Origin: Rariglobus sp041662485
GTDB taxonomy: Bacteria; Verrucomicrobiota; Verrucomicrobiia; Opitutales; Opitutaceae
DNA length: 64,000 bases
Reading direction: 5' to 3'
NCBI GenBank assembly: GCA_041662485.1
Contig: JBAZSJ010000014.1
Location: 35,616 to 99,615, forward strand
Numbering within the stretch: position 1 is the first letter of the stretch; each line of letters opens with the position of its first letter. A program made the position numbers and the translations under genes. This document shows, piece by piece, positions 41,390 to 49,963 of the stretch. Below the pieces are notes generated by a model. The model worked only from the letters and a program-made list of their open reading frames with translations. It ran no database searches and was not told the DNA's origin.

Positions 41390-43060
41390 TTATTGCTCCA
41401 GCGAGGGGGCCGATTTGGCGAGCTCGCGGTCGACCATTTCGCGGAGGTAGTCGCTGGCGTCGCGCGAGGCGGTGTAGCGGGCGAGCTTGGCGCGGGTCTC
41501 GGTGAATTTCGCGCCGGCGGGGTCGAGATCGGGGACTTTTTTGTCGATGGCGTAGGCGATGACGCCCTTGTCGCCCGAGATGATCATCTGGGAGAGGCCG
41601 CCTTTTTGAAGGGTGTCGATGGCACCGTAGAGGGAGTAGTCGATGTCCTTGGGGGGCGTCGCGAGGGTGAAGGCGGGCCAGGTCTTGATCGCGAGCTTGG
41701 TGGCGGTGGTCGCGCGGGCGGCATCGACGGCCTTTTCAAGGGTTTCTCCGGCCTTCAGGCGGGCCTCGATGAGGTTGCGGAGGGTCTGGCCGAAAGCGAC
41801 GAAGCGGCTGCGCTTTTCGTTCTCAAGGTAGTCGGCGGTGACGCGGGCCTTGACCTCGGCGAAGGAGGGCTTGCGGGCCGCGATGGTTTCTTTCCAGACG
41901 AGGATGGCGGCGCCGCGGTTCGTGGTGACAACGTCGGAGAAACGATGATCGGCACCGAGCTTGAACGCTTCTTCGGCGACCTGCGCGCCGCCGGCGAGTT
42001 CGGCCGGAACGCTTTCCTGGTCGAAGGGGGCGACTGACTTGAGGGCGAGCTTGTGCGAGGCGAGGAAGGCATCGAGGCCGGCGGCGGTGATCTTGCCGTC
42101 GTAGAGGGCGACGGAAATATCGGAGGAGGTTTCGGCGGCGAGGCGCTTGGCTTTTTCGAGCTTGAGGGTGGCTTCGACCTGGGGGCGGACGGCGGCGAAA
42201 TCGGCGTCGGGGCCGGTGGCCGGGGTGGCGAGGAGTTTCGGCGTGGCCGGGGCGGCGGGCTTGGGAAAGCGGGCGGGGTTGGCGTCGTAGTAGGCGCGCA
42301 CCTCGGCGTCGGTCACCTTGACCTGGGAGATGAAATCGGCGGCGGGGAAATCCAGGTAGCTCAGGCTGACCTTGGGGGCGATCTCGTAGCGGAAGGCGTT
42401 GTCGTCAAAATATTTTGTCAGCTCGGTTTCGGAGGGGGCGAGCGTGGGGTTGAAGGTGGTGTAGTCCACGTTGATGGCGGCGACGGTCCAGAGGGAGTCG
42501 GCGCGCGCAAGCTGGTTTTTGACGTCGCCGGGGAGAACGTAGCCGGGGCCGGCGAGGAGTTTCTGGACGGTGGCGTAGGTGACGTCGTCGGCGAGTATGC
42601 GCCGCACTTCGCTTTCGCTCAGGCGGGGGTTGGTCTTCAGGCTATCGCGGAAAGAGGTGTAGGCCTTGGCGTCGAACTTGCCGTCCGGATCGGCAAACGC
42701 GCCGAGGGTCTGAATATGGGCGGTGATTTCCTGATCGGTGGGGGCCGGGAGGCGGAGCTGCTCGGCAAGGTGCAGCGCGGCGTAACGCTGGAAGGCGTAT
42801 TGCTGGAATTGGGCTTCGCTGCGGATGGGCACGCCGGCGAGGCGGACGCTGAGGCCGGCGTCATCCACCAGGCGCTGCTGATCCTCGGGGGAGCCGAGGT
42901 TCAGGCCGAAGAAGGTCCGCTGCGCGACCTTGCGGCTCCCTTGGCCGATGCCGGAGGAGGCGTTCGTAATGAAGACGAACGAAATGATCGTGATCGCGAG
43001 CAGGAGAAGGAACAGCCATTTGAAGTGCTGTTGGAAGTTTTTCTGGATCCAGGAAATCAT
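41390..43060 (-). CDS. PpiD/SurA-like periplasmic chaperone
   Basis: 556 residues. One N-terminal membrane anchor 'WLFLLLLAITIISFVFITNASSG' (about 15-37) with the bulk in the periplasm. The SurA_N-type region reads 'FQQYAFQRYAALHLAEQLRLPAPTDQEITAHIQTLGAF' and 'RLSESEVRRILADDVTYATVQKLL'. The PPIase-like region ('ADHRFSDVVTTNRGAAILVWKETIAARKPSFAEVKARV') is degenerate. It probably assists outer-membrane protein folding, as PpiD does. It carries its own terminator downstream. Confidence 0.88.
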   Translation of the reverse strand: MISWIQKNFQQHFKWLFLLLLAITIISFVFITNASSGIGQGSRKVAQRTFFGLNLGSPEDQQRLVDDAGLSVRLAGVPIRSEAQFQQYAFQRYAALHLAEQLRLPAPTDQEITAHIQTLGAFADPDGKFDAKAYTSFRDSLKTNPRLSESEVRRILADDVTYATVQKLLAGPGYVLPGDVKNQLARADSLWTVAAINVDYTTFNPTLAPSETELTKYFDDNAFRYEIAPKVSLSYLDFPAADFISQVKVTDAEVRAYYDANPARFPKPAAPATPKLLATPATGPDADFAAVRPQVEATLKLEKAKRLAAETSSDISVALYDGKITAAGLDAFLASHKLALKSVAPFDQESVPAELAGGAQVAEEAFKLGADHRFSDVVTTNRGAAILVWKETIAARKPSFAEVKARVTADYLENEKRSRFVAFGQTLRNLIEARLKAGETLEKAVDAARATTATKLAIKTWPAFTLATPPKDIDYSLYGAIDTLQKGGLSQMIISGDKGVIAYAIDKKVPDLDPAGAKFTETRAKLARYTASRDASDYLREMVDRELAKSAPSLEQ

Positions 43061-43140
43061 GGAGGTAAAGGGGCTGAAGCTAGGAAGGGAGGCAGGGGTG
43101 TCAACGGAAGAGCGGAGCGGAAAAAACAGGAAAGCGGAGA

Positions 43141-43227
43141 CCGGAAACCGGAGAGGACGGACGCATGCGGGGAAGGGGGGACTGGCGGAAAGGCGTGGCT
43201 TGAATCTTTCCGGTCTCCGGTTTCCGG
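43141..43227. repeat. Inverted repeat CCGGAAACCGGAG
   Basis: CCGGAAACCGGAG at 43141-43153 and CTCCGGTTTCCGG at 43215-43227 are perfect 13-bp inverted arms, each extended by related CCGGAGA and CCGGTCT words. It fills most of the gap between the PpiD-like and YihY genes. Confidence 0.7.
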
Positions 43228-43235
43228 CATCCGGT

Positions 43236-44729
43236 TTATGAGGCGACGGGGTGTTCGAGGAACAACTGGTCGAGGGGTTTTTGGAAAAGGGCGGTGCGCT
43301 CGATGTCCTGGACGGTGTCGTTGTAGCGTTGGACGATGGGGTCGAGATCGGCGAGCAGGGGGCCGGTGGGGTCGCCGCCGAAGTCGTCGTCGAGCCGCTT
43401 GAATTCGCCGAGGGTGATGCGGCTGAGCGGACGGGCGGGCTGGAAGAGATAATCGGTGGCGTCGGTGCCGGCGGCGGGGGGAATGGGGGTGACGAGGTTC
43501 ATCTTCACGAGGCGGTTGATGCACTCGTTGAGGATCTGGGTGGGCACCTTGAGGCGGATGCCGAGCTGCGAGGCGGTGCAGGGAGGGAAACAGTTTTGGA
43601 AGCGGCGGCCGATGGTGAGCAGGACGACGAGAGAGAGGCGTTCGCGCATGGATTCGGCGAGGCTGCTCCAGGCGGCCTGGCTGTTGCGGAAGTTTACGTT
43701 TTGGACCGCGTAGCTGATCTGGCCGCCGAGCAGGACGAAGAACCAGAACACGTAGAGGCCGAACATCAGGATGGGCAGGATGCCAAGCGAGCCGTAGAGG
43801 CTGCGCTGGAGGACGACGCGCTTGAGGTAGAGGAACGCGAGAAAGTTGTTCAGCACGAGCAGCGCGGCCACGACCAAGGCCCCGATGAGGGCGGCGCGCC
43901 ACCAGACATGGGTGTTGGGAATCGTGCGGTAAAAGACGGTGAGCATCGCGACGAGCAGGACGACGGAACCGGCCGGCAGGAAGAACCTGAGGACGGACAT
44001 CATCTCGTCGCCGAAGGGGATTTTCTCAAAGGCGTTGAAGAGCGCGCCGGCGGACAGGCCGGTGACGGCCGCGAAAAAAAGCACCGAACCGAGAGTGAGA
44101 AGCGTCCAATAAAACACGATGCGCATGAGCCAGGAGCGGCCGCGCCGCACGCCCCAGATCTCGTTGAAGGAGGTTTCGACGGAGGTGAAAAGCTGAAGGA
44201 CGATGACGATGAGGGTGATCGCCCCGAGCGTGCCGACGGTGCCGTTGCGCGAGCCGGCGATGAAGCCGTTGATCAACTGCACCAGCTCGGGATCGCCCGG
44301 CGCGGACTGGGTCACGCCGGTCGGGGCGGCGACTTCGGTGGTGGCGGCGACGATGGTGTTGGGCGTTGCGGCGTGCGTCGAGGGCAGTTGGCCGGAGTTC
44401 TGGAGCTGCCTGAGCTGCGGGGCGATTTTTTCGATGATGCCGCTGAGGGTCTTGGCGGCGAGGGCGGGGTCCTGCTTGTCGAGCATGAAGCCGGCGACGA
44501 GCATGGCGATGGCGACGAGCGGGCCGAGGCCCAGCAACGAACTGAAACTGAGGGCGGCGGCACGGCTGGCCGACTTGGTTTCCTCCAGGCCGGTGATCGT
44601 GATCGAGATGATGCGCAGCACCGCGTAAAAGCGGCCTTTCAGGGATTTGTCGCCGAGATACTGAGGCTGCCAGATTTCCCGCCTATAGGTGGCGAGCAGC
44701 TTGATCCAAAAAGGGGCGGGGCTTGCCAT
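43236..44729 (-). CDS. YihY/BrkB-family membrane protein with C-terminal winged helix
   Basis: 497 residues, longer than the usual 280-residue YihY core. Six hydrophobic helices are visible, for example 'LSFSSLLGLGPLVAIAMLVAGFML', 'GTLGAITLIVIVLQLFTSVETSFNEIWGVRRGRSW' and 'ILPILMFGLYVFWFFVLLGGQISYAVQN'. The C-terminal 110 residues contain a winged-helix-like stretch ('CTASQLGIRLKVPTQILNECINRLVKMNLVTPI'). The family lies in the inner membrane with uncertain function; the old name 'RNase BN' is wrong for it. It is 18 bp downstream of the GYF gene. Confidence 0.92.
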   Translation of the reverse strand: MASPAPFWIKLLATYRREIWQPQYLGDKSLKGRFYAVLRIISITITGLEETKSASRAAALSFSSLLGLGPLVAIAMLVAGFMLDKQDPALAAKTLSGIIEKIAPQLRQLQNSGQLPSTHAATPNTIVAATTEVAAPTGVTQSAPGDPELVQLINGFIAGSRNGTVGTLGAITLIVIVLQLFTSVETSFNEIWGVRRGRSWLMRIVFYWTLLTLGSVLFFAAVTGLSAGALFNAFEKIPFGDEMMSVLRFFLPAGSVVLLVAMLTVFYRTIPNTHVWWRAALIGALVVAALLVLNNFLAFLYLKRVVLQRSLYGSLGILPILMFGLYVFWFFVLLGGQISYAVQNVNFRNSQAAWSSLAESMRERLSLVVLLTIGRRFQNCFPPCTASQLGIRLKVPTQILNECINRLVKMNLVTPIPPAAGTDATDYLFQPARPLSRITLGEFKRLDDDFGGDPTGPLLADLDPIVQRYNDTVQDIERTALFQKPLDQLFLEHPVAS

Positions 44730-44747
44730 GGAGAATCGGCGCGCGGC

Positions 44748-45497
44748 TCAGGTCAGGGCGTAAAACGCGTAGCCGAGCATGCCGGCGAAACCCAGACCGG
44801 CGGCGAGGCCGACACCCACAAAATTGATGAAGACCGTGCAGAAGTAGAGTCCGGTCGAGCCGACGGCGAGCGCGGCCAGCGGCACCAGCTGGCCGTCGAT
44901 CCACAACAAAAATCCCGTGAAGCCCAGGCCGAGGGTGGCGGCGAAGCGCACCAGCGGATAAATCTGCGTGACCTGAAGAATCAGCAGGAGGGCGAGGACG
45001 GCGTGAAATGCGCCGAGGATGGCCAGCGGGTGCTGAATGATGGCGACCGGATCGAGCGTGATGACGACGTCGATGGACGGGAGGATCAACGAGGCGGCGC
45101 TGATGATGAGCAGCGCGGTCGCGGAATAGAGGCCGATGGCGGCGGCGCGTTCGCGGGCGATGGCGGGGTCGAGCTTGCCTTTGGTTTCGTCGGTGCGGCC
45201 CTCGGCGGCGGCGAGCATGTCCTCGACCGAAATGGGGGCGTCGTCGTCCTTGCGCACGTTGAGGGTCTTGATGTTGTCCCGCGCCTTGAGCTTGAGGTGC
45301 TGTTTTTCCGGGAAAATCAGGGCGGCGAGTTCCGCGTTGTCGCCGATGCGCACCCATTGCTCGGTGTTGGCGTCGTAGAACAGCGTTTCCTGGGTGATCT
45401 GGCCGTTCTCGGCCAGCGAAACGAGATGCTCCTGCGTGAAGGGCCCGCGGGCTTCGGTTTCAGACGCGCTGCGAACGTAGAATTCCTGCGTGGCCAT
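44748..45497 (-). CDS. GYF_2-domain membrane protein
   Basis: 249 residues. The N-terminal 50 residues 'EFYVRSASETEARGPFTQEHLVSLAENGQITQETLFYDANTEQWVRIGD' match the GYF_2 domain, a putative peptide-binding module. A charged linker follows, then four hydrophobic helices from about residue 120 ('AAIGLYSATALLIISAASLILPSI', 'AILGAFHAVLALLLILQVTQIYPL', 'ATLGLGFTGFLLWIDGQLVPLAALAVGSTGLY', 'FINFVGVGLAAGLGFAGMLGYAFYAL'). Probably a two-gene operon with yihY. Confidence 0.85.
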   Translation of the reverse strand: MATQEFYVRSASETEARGPFTQEHLVSLAENGQITQETLFYDANTEQWVRIGDNAELAALIFPEKQHLKLKARDNIKTLNVRKDDDAPISVEDMLAAAEGRTDETKGKLDPAIARERAAAIGLYSATALLIISAASLILPSIDVVITLDPVAIIQHPLAILGAFHAVLALLLILQVTQIYPLVRFAATLGLGFTGFLLWIDGQLVPLAALAVGSTGLYFCTVFINFVGVGLAAGLGFAGMLGYAFYALT

Positions 45498-45581
45498 GGG
45501 ATTGATGGGACTAAGGTGCGCCGACGGAAAGAGGGCGGCAAGAGTGTTTTCCGGCGCGCCGGGCCGACGAGACGCGGCGGA

Positions 45582-47339
45582 TTACATGCGGTTCACGGTG
45601 CGCAGGCCGAGCAAGTCCAGCCCGGTTTCGAGCATGAGGAGGGTGCGGGCGCACAACATCAGGCGACGGGCGCGCACGGCGGGGTCGTCGACGGCGACCT
45701 TGTTGGCCGCGTAGAAGGTGCTGAACTCGCCGGCGAGTTCGTAGAGATAGAGGCAGAGGAAGTGCGGGCGGAGGTTGGCGCTGGCGAGGGCCACGGCGTC
45801 GGAGAACTTGGTGACCTTTCGCGCAAGCGAGAGCTCCTCGGGCGTTTCGAGAGGGCTGGCGGCGGACTCGACGACGGGATCGCCGGGGACGGCCTCGAGC
45901 TTGCGGAAGATCGAGCGGACGCGGGCGACGGCGTAGAGGAGATAGGCGGCGGTGTTGCCGTCGAGGGAGATCATCTTGTCCCACGAGAACAGGTAGTCGC
46001 TGGAGCGGTTTTGGGAAAGGTCGGCGTATTGCACGGAGCCGGTGCCGACGACTTCGGAAATGACGCGGCGCTCATCCTCGGGGAGATCGGTGCTCTTTTC
46101 GTCGACGAGGCGGCGGGCGCGTTCGACGGCCTCGGAAAGGAGGTCCTTCAACTTGATATTGTCGCCGTTGCGGGTCTTGAGCGGGCGGCCGTCTTCGCCG
46201 AGCACGGTGCCGAAGGCGACGTGTTCGAGACGCGGGACCTTGCGGCCGGTTTTCTCGAACCATTTTTGGGCGGTCAGGAAGAGCTGCTGGCAATGGTCGC
46301 CCTGACGGGAGTCGATCACGTAGATCGCGGCGTCGGCGTGGAAATGCTCGCTGCGGTAGAGGATGGTCGCGAGGTCGGTCGAGGCGTAGTTGGCGGCGCC
46401 GTCGGACTTGCGGATAAGGAAAGGCTGGTCCTTGAAGCGCGGGTGTTCGGGATGGAAGACGACGAGCGCGCCCTGGCTTTCGGAGGCGAGACCGCAGTCG
46501 GTGAGTTCCTGATAAACGCGGCCGACCTTGTCGTTGTAGAAACTCTCGCCGAGCGTGGTGTCGAAGCGGATGCCGAGCAGGTCGTAGATCTGCTGAAAGG
46601 CGGTGACGCTGACTTCGCCGATTTTTTTCCAGATGGCGGTGTTTTCAGGGTCGCCGGACTGGAGTTTGACGAGCTCCTGCTGGGCTTCCTTGAGGACGGC
46701 GGGGTCGGCGTCGGACGCGGAGTTGCCCACCTTATAGAGACGTTCGAACTCGGCGAGCGGGTCTTCGGCGAAGGCGGCGGTGTCGAGCTGGCGCTTGTAG
46801 GCCCAGATGAGTTTGCCGAACTGCGTGCCCCAGTCGCCGATGTGGTTGTCGCGGATGACCTTTGCGCCGCTGAAGGCGAGCAGGCGGCTGACGGACTCGC
46901 CGATCACGGCGGAGCGCAAATGGCCGACGTGCATCTGCTTGGCGGTGTTGGGGGAGCTGTAGTCAACCACCCAAGTCTGTCCGGCGTAGGCCGTGGCGGC
47001 GCCGGCGGCGAGTTGCTCGCGCGTGGAGAATGTCCGTAGCCAAGCCTGCAACGCGGCAGGTTGAAGGGTGAAGTTGATGAAACCCGGGCCAGCCACGGTG
47101 ATCGTGCAGGCGTCGCGGACATCGGAGGGGAGGGCGGCGACGAGTTTTTCCGCAAGGGCTCGCGGGTTTTGCTTGGTGCGCTTGGCGTAGGGCAGCACGC
47201 CGTTGGCCTGGAAATCGCCATGTTTGGGGTCGGCGGTGCGGACCTCGGGGGAGAAGTCGGCGGCGTCGAGGCCGGAAGCGGTGGCGGCGGTCTTCAGGGC
47301 CGCGTCAAACAGGGCGGCGAGGTTAAACGAAACGTGCAT
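45582..47339 (-). CDS. argS: Arginyl-tRNA synthetase
   Basis: 585 residues, class I synthetase. ATG 47339 gives 'MHVSFNLAALFDAALKTAATASG', the start of the Arg-specific N-domain. The HIGH motif is in 'SSPNTAKQMHVGHLRSAVIGES'. A KMSKS-less site, as in many ArgRS, is replaced by 'LKTRNGDNIKLKDLLSEAVERA'. The DALR anticodon domain ends with 'ARRLMLCARTLLMLETGLDLLGLRTVNRM'. It charges tRNA(Arg). Divergent from the thymidine phosphorylase gene. Confidence 0.97.
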   Translation of the reverse strand: MHVSFNLAALFDAALKTAATASGLDAADFSPEVRTADPKHGDFQANGVLPYAKRTKQNPRALAEKLVAALPSDVRDACTITVAGPGFINFTLQPAALQAWLRTFSTREQLAAGAATAYAGQTWVVDYSSPNTAKQMHVGHLRSAVIGESVSRLLAFSGAKVIRDNHIGDWGTQFGKLIWAYKRQLDTAAFAEDPLAEFERLYKVGNSASDADPAVLKEAQQELVKLQSGDPENTAIWKKIGEVSVTAFQQIYDLLGIRFDTTLGESFYNDKVGRVYQELTDCGLASESQGALVVFHPEHPRFKDQPFLIRKSDGAANYASTDLATILYRSEHFHADAAIYVIDSRQGDHCQQLFLTAQKWFEKTGRKVPRLEHVAFGTVLGEDGRPLKTRNGDNIKLKDLLSEAVERARRLVDEKSTDLPEDERRVISEVVGTGSVQYADLSQNRSSDYLFSWDKMISLDGNTAAYLLYAVARVRSIFRKLEAVPGDPVVESAASPLETPEELSLARKVTKFSDAVALASANLRPHFLCLYLYELAGEFSTFYAANKVAVDDPAVRARRLMLCARTLLMLETGLDLLGLRTVNRM

Positions 47340-47522
47340 TCCTCGAATCAACCCGTGCGGAGAGGGGCGGCGCAAGCGTGGATTTGAGGCGCCGTCACCG
47401 CCGTTTGCCTGCGAAACCGGGGTCCGAAGCGGGCAATTTTGGCTCGACTTTTCATGGGGAAGAGTTCCTTATGTTACGTTTTACGGTTCCGCCGGCCTGT
47501 TCTATTTACTTACACATATACA

Positions 47523-48866
47523 ATGACTAAACGCACGTTGCCTCCCCGGAGGTTCATCAAGCCATCCTTTAATTTCCTCATCGAGAAGAAGCGCGATGGT
47601 CAGGAGTTTACTCAGGAAGAGATCCGCTATATCATTGACGCCACGTTGGATGGCGAAATGCCCGAGCACCAGCTCGCCGCGTTGTTGATGGCGATTTTCT
47701 TCCAACAGATGTCGGCCCAGGAAACGGCCATCCTGACCGAGGAAATGATGCTTTCCGGCGAAGTCATCGATCTGTCACACATCGCCAAGCCCAAGATCGA
47801 CAAATACTCGACCGGCGGCGTGGGCGACAAAACCTCCCTCGTCCTCGTTCCGTTGGCCATGGCCAGCGGCGTCGTGGTTCCCATGATGTGCGGCGTCGAG
47901 CACGACTATGTGATCAGCACGCTCGACAAGCTTGCGGCGATCCCCGGCTTCAAGGGCCACCTGTCCATCGACGCGTTCGTTTCCCAGCTCGGCAAGATCG
48001 GCGGCGCGATCGTCGCCCAGGACGAGAAACTCGCCCCGGCCGACGCCAAGTTCTACGCGCTCCGCAAGGAAACCGGCACCATCCCCAGCCTCCCTCTCAT
48101 CACCGGCAGCGTTCTCTCCAAGAAGCTCGCCGAAGGCTCCGAAGGCCTCGTCATCGACGTCAAGTGGGGCAACGGCTCGTTCATCAAGGACCTCGAGCAG
48201 GCCAAGCAGCTCGCCCGTTCCATGACCCGTGTCGGCCGCTCCATGAAGCGCCGCTGCGTCGCGCTCGTGACCGACATGAACCAGCCCCTTGGCGACACCG
48301 TCGGCACCAGCCTCGAAGTCAAGGAAGCCATCGCGCTCCTCAAGGGCGAAGGTCCGGAGGACATGAAGGAACTCGTGCTCAAGCTCGGCATGGAAATCGT
48401 GCGCCTCGCCGGCGTCGCGGGCTCGACCCTTTCGGCCAAGCAGACCGTGCAGCGTCACCTCACCGATGGCTCGGCCCTCGAGAAGTTCAAGGAGCTGGTC
48501 AAGGCCCAGGGCGGCGACGTCGCCTACATCGATCATCCCGAAAAATTCCACTCGGCGAAACACATCCGCAAGCTGCCCGCGCCCAAGCGCGGCTACGTGC
48601 ACACCATCAATGCCGCGATGATCGCCCATGGCGTTCACCTCCTCGGCGCCGGTGTCACCAAACATGGCGAGAAGCCCGACTTCTCCGTGGGTGTTTCCGA
48701 GATCAAGAAGGTCGGCACGCAGGTCAAGCAGGGCGAGCCGCTCATGATGATCCACTACAACGACGAGGCGAAGCTCGAGCAGGCGCTCGACCACTTCAAG
48801 AACGCCTACCGTCTCGCCCCCAAGCGCCCCACGCCTCCGCCGCTCGTCGTCGAGCGCGTGGCCTGA
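47523..48866 (+). CDS. deoA: Thymidine / pyrimidine-nucleoside phosphorylase
   Basis: 447 residues from ATG 47523. Motifs: 'FIEKKRDGQEFTQEEIRYIIDATLDGEMPEHQLAALLMAIFF', the phosphate/nucleoside loop 'KIDKYSTGGVGDKTSLVLVPLAMASG' and 'VALVTDMNQPLGDTVGTSLEVKEAIALLKGEGPEDMKELVL'. The C-terminal PYNP domain ('HTINAAMIAHGVHLLGAGVTKHGEKPDFSVGVSEIKKVG') is complete. It cleaves pyrimidine nucleosides with phosphate. The specificity (DeoA versus Pdp) cannot be settled here. A strong terminator follows. Confidence 0.95.
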   Translation: MTKRTLPPRRFIKPSFNFLIEKKRDGQEFTQEEIRYIIDATLDGEMPEHQLAALLMAIFFQQMSAQETAILTEEMMLSGEVIDLSHIAKPKIDKYSTGGVGDKTSLVLVPLAMASGVVVPMMCGVEHDYVISTLDKLAAIPGFKGHLSIDAFVSQLGKIGGAIVAQDEKLAPADAKFYALRKETGTIPSLPLITGSVLSKKLAEGSEGLVIDVKWGNGSFIKDLEQAKQLARSMTRVGRSMKRRCVALVTDMNQPLGDTVGTSLEVKEAIALLKGEGPEDMKELVLKLGMEIVRLAGVAGSTLSAKQTVQRHLTDGSALEKFKELVKAQGGDVAYIDHPEKFHSAKHIRKLPAPKRGYVHTINAAMIAHGVHLLGAGVTKHGEKPDFSVGVSEIKKVGTQVKQGEPLMMIHYNDEAKLEQALDHFKNAYRLAPKRPTPPPLVVERVA

Positions 48867-48884
48867 GGCGTTTGCTTTCCCATC

Positions 48885-48915
48885 AAAACCCCGGCCTTAA
48901 ACGCCGGGGTTTTTT
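48885..48915 (+). terminator. Rho-independent terminator
   Basis: AAAACCCCGGC (48885-48895) pairs with GCCGGGGTTTT (48903-48913) and runs into a T tract, 18 bp past the phosphorylase stop. Confidence 0.92.
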
Positions 48916-48932
48916 GTGGTCCGGTGTCTGAA

Positions 48933-49093
48933 TTAAGGGAACTCCTAAAATCCGTCCGAGATGACGATTGTAGGGCCGGCGCTGGCGCCGTGCCGGTTCG
49001 GAGTTGTCCGGCCTGCGAGGCATGGCGCAAGCGCCAGCCCTACACGGGCAGGCAGAGGCGGCGGGATGGGCCGGATTTCAGGAGTTCCCTTAA
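48933..49093. mobile_element. 161-bp MITE-like element carrying a REPIN
   Basis: Terminal inverted repeats of 22 bp with one mismatch begin TTAAGGGAACTCCTAAAATC (48933) and end GGATTTCAGGAGTTCCCTTAA-type at 49093. Inside, a REPIN spans 48970-49043 (GTAGGGCCGGCGCTGGCGCC and, inverted, GGCGCAAGCGCCAGCCCTAC). No coding capacity. It lies between the phosphorylase terminator and the carbonic anhydrase start. Confidence 0.7.
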
Positions 49094-49161
49094 GGGTGCG
49101 CCGGCTCTTGCCGGAATTCTTCGGTGGACAACCGTGGCGACTTCCAAACCTTAATGACCGC

Positions 49162-49812
49162 ATGGAATCCTTGGATCATCTCTTTGAGAAAAACAAAGCG
49201 TGGGCGGCGGGCATTCACGCCAAGGATCCGAAGTTTTTCGCCAAACTGGCCGCCCAGCAGAATCCCGATTACCTCTGGATCGGCTGCTCCGACAGCCGCG
49301 TGCCGGCCAACGAGATCCTCGGTCTCCTGCCCGGCGAGGTGTTTGTCCACCGCAACATCGCCAACGTGGTCGTGCACACCGATCTGAACTGCCTTTCCGT
49401 GATCCAGTTCGCCGTCGATGTGCTGAAGATCAAACACATCATGGTCGTGGGCCACTACGGTTGCAGCGGCGTGGGCGTTGCGCTGCGCTGCGAGCGCGTC
49501 GGCCTCGCCGACAACTGGATTCGCCACGTGCAGGACGTGAAGGAAAAACACGACGCCTGCCTCTGCAAAATCACCGACGAAGCCGCCCGCAGCATGAAGC
49601 TGTGCGAATACAACACCATCGAGCAGGTGGACAACGTCTGCAAAACCTCGATCGTGCGCGACGCCTGGGAGCGAAAGCAGGAGCTGCACATCCACGGTTT
49701 TGTCTACGGCCTGAAGGACGGTTTGCTGCACGACCTGCATTGTTCCGCCAGCGATGCGGAAGGCGCGGCCCGCAGCTACAAGTCCGCCGTCGCCGCGCTC
49801 AACGCGGGCTGA
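49162..49812 (+). CDS. can: Beta-carbonic anhydrase
   Basis: 216 residues from ATG 49162. Zinc ligands: Cys and Asp-x-Arg in 'YLWIGCSDSRVPANEILGLLPGEVFVHRNIANVV' and His-x-x-Cys in 'IMVVGHYGCSGVGVAL'. Typical of Can/CynT type enzymes that interconvert CO2 and bicarbonate in the cytoplasm. 'LHIHGFVYGLKDGLLHDL' is the usual end segment. A longer in-frame extension upstream is coded by a repeat element and is not used. Confidence 0.96.
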   Translation: MESLDHLFEKNKAWAAGIHAKDPKFFAKLAAQQNPDYLWIGCSDSRVPANEILGLLPGEVFVHRNIANVVVHTDLNCLSVIQFAVDVLKIKHIMVVGHYGCSGVGVALRCERVGLADNWIRHVQDVKEKHDACLCKITDEAARSMKLCEYNTIEQVDNVCKTSIVRDAWERKQELHIHGFVYGLKDGLLHDLHCSASDAEGAARSYKSAVAALNAG

Positions 49813-49815
49813 GAT

Positions 49816-49888
49816 GTAGGCCCGACCGCTGGTCGGGCGACGGGGGGGGGCGGGATATTTTGGATACCCGACCACCGGTCGGGTCTAC
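49816..49888. repeat. REPIN, GTAGGCCCGACC class
   Basis: The left arm starts GTAGGCCCGACCGCTGGTCG at 49816. The right arm ends CCGACCACCGGTCGGGTCTAC-type at 49888. A G-run of ten lies in the spacer. It begins 3 bp after the carbonic anhydrase stop. Confidence 0.8.
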
Positions 49889-49906
49889 ATCTGTCTTCGG
49901 GACGCA

Positions 49907-49938
49907 AAAAAGCCCGCGGTTTATACCGCGGGCTTTTT
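49907..49938. terminator. Bidirectional terminator between can and efp
   Basis: AAAAAGCCCGCGGT (49907-49920) pairs perfectly with ACCGCGGGCTTTTT (49925-49938) around a 4-nt loop. It serves the converging carbonic anhydrase and EF-P genes. Confidence 0.92.
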
Positions 49939-49963
49939 GTTGATCTGAAATCTTATTCCGAAA

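Noticed and set aside
43251..47039. A 1262-residue open frame on the plus strand
   Set aside because: It is antisense to YihY, the GYF protein and ArgS, which are recognisable families. Long antisense frames are expected in GC-rich DNA.
48961..49161. Upstream extension of the carbonic anhydrase frame
   Set aside because: It runs through a REPIN-containing element. ATG 49162 matches the family N-terminus.
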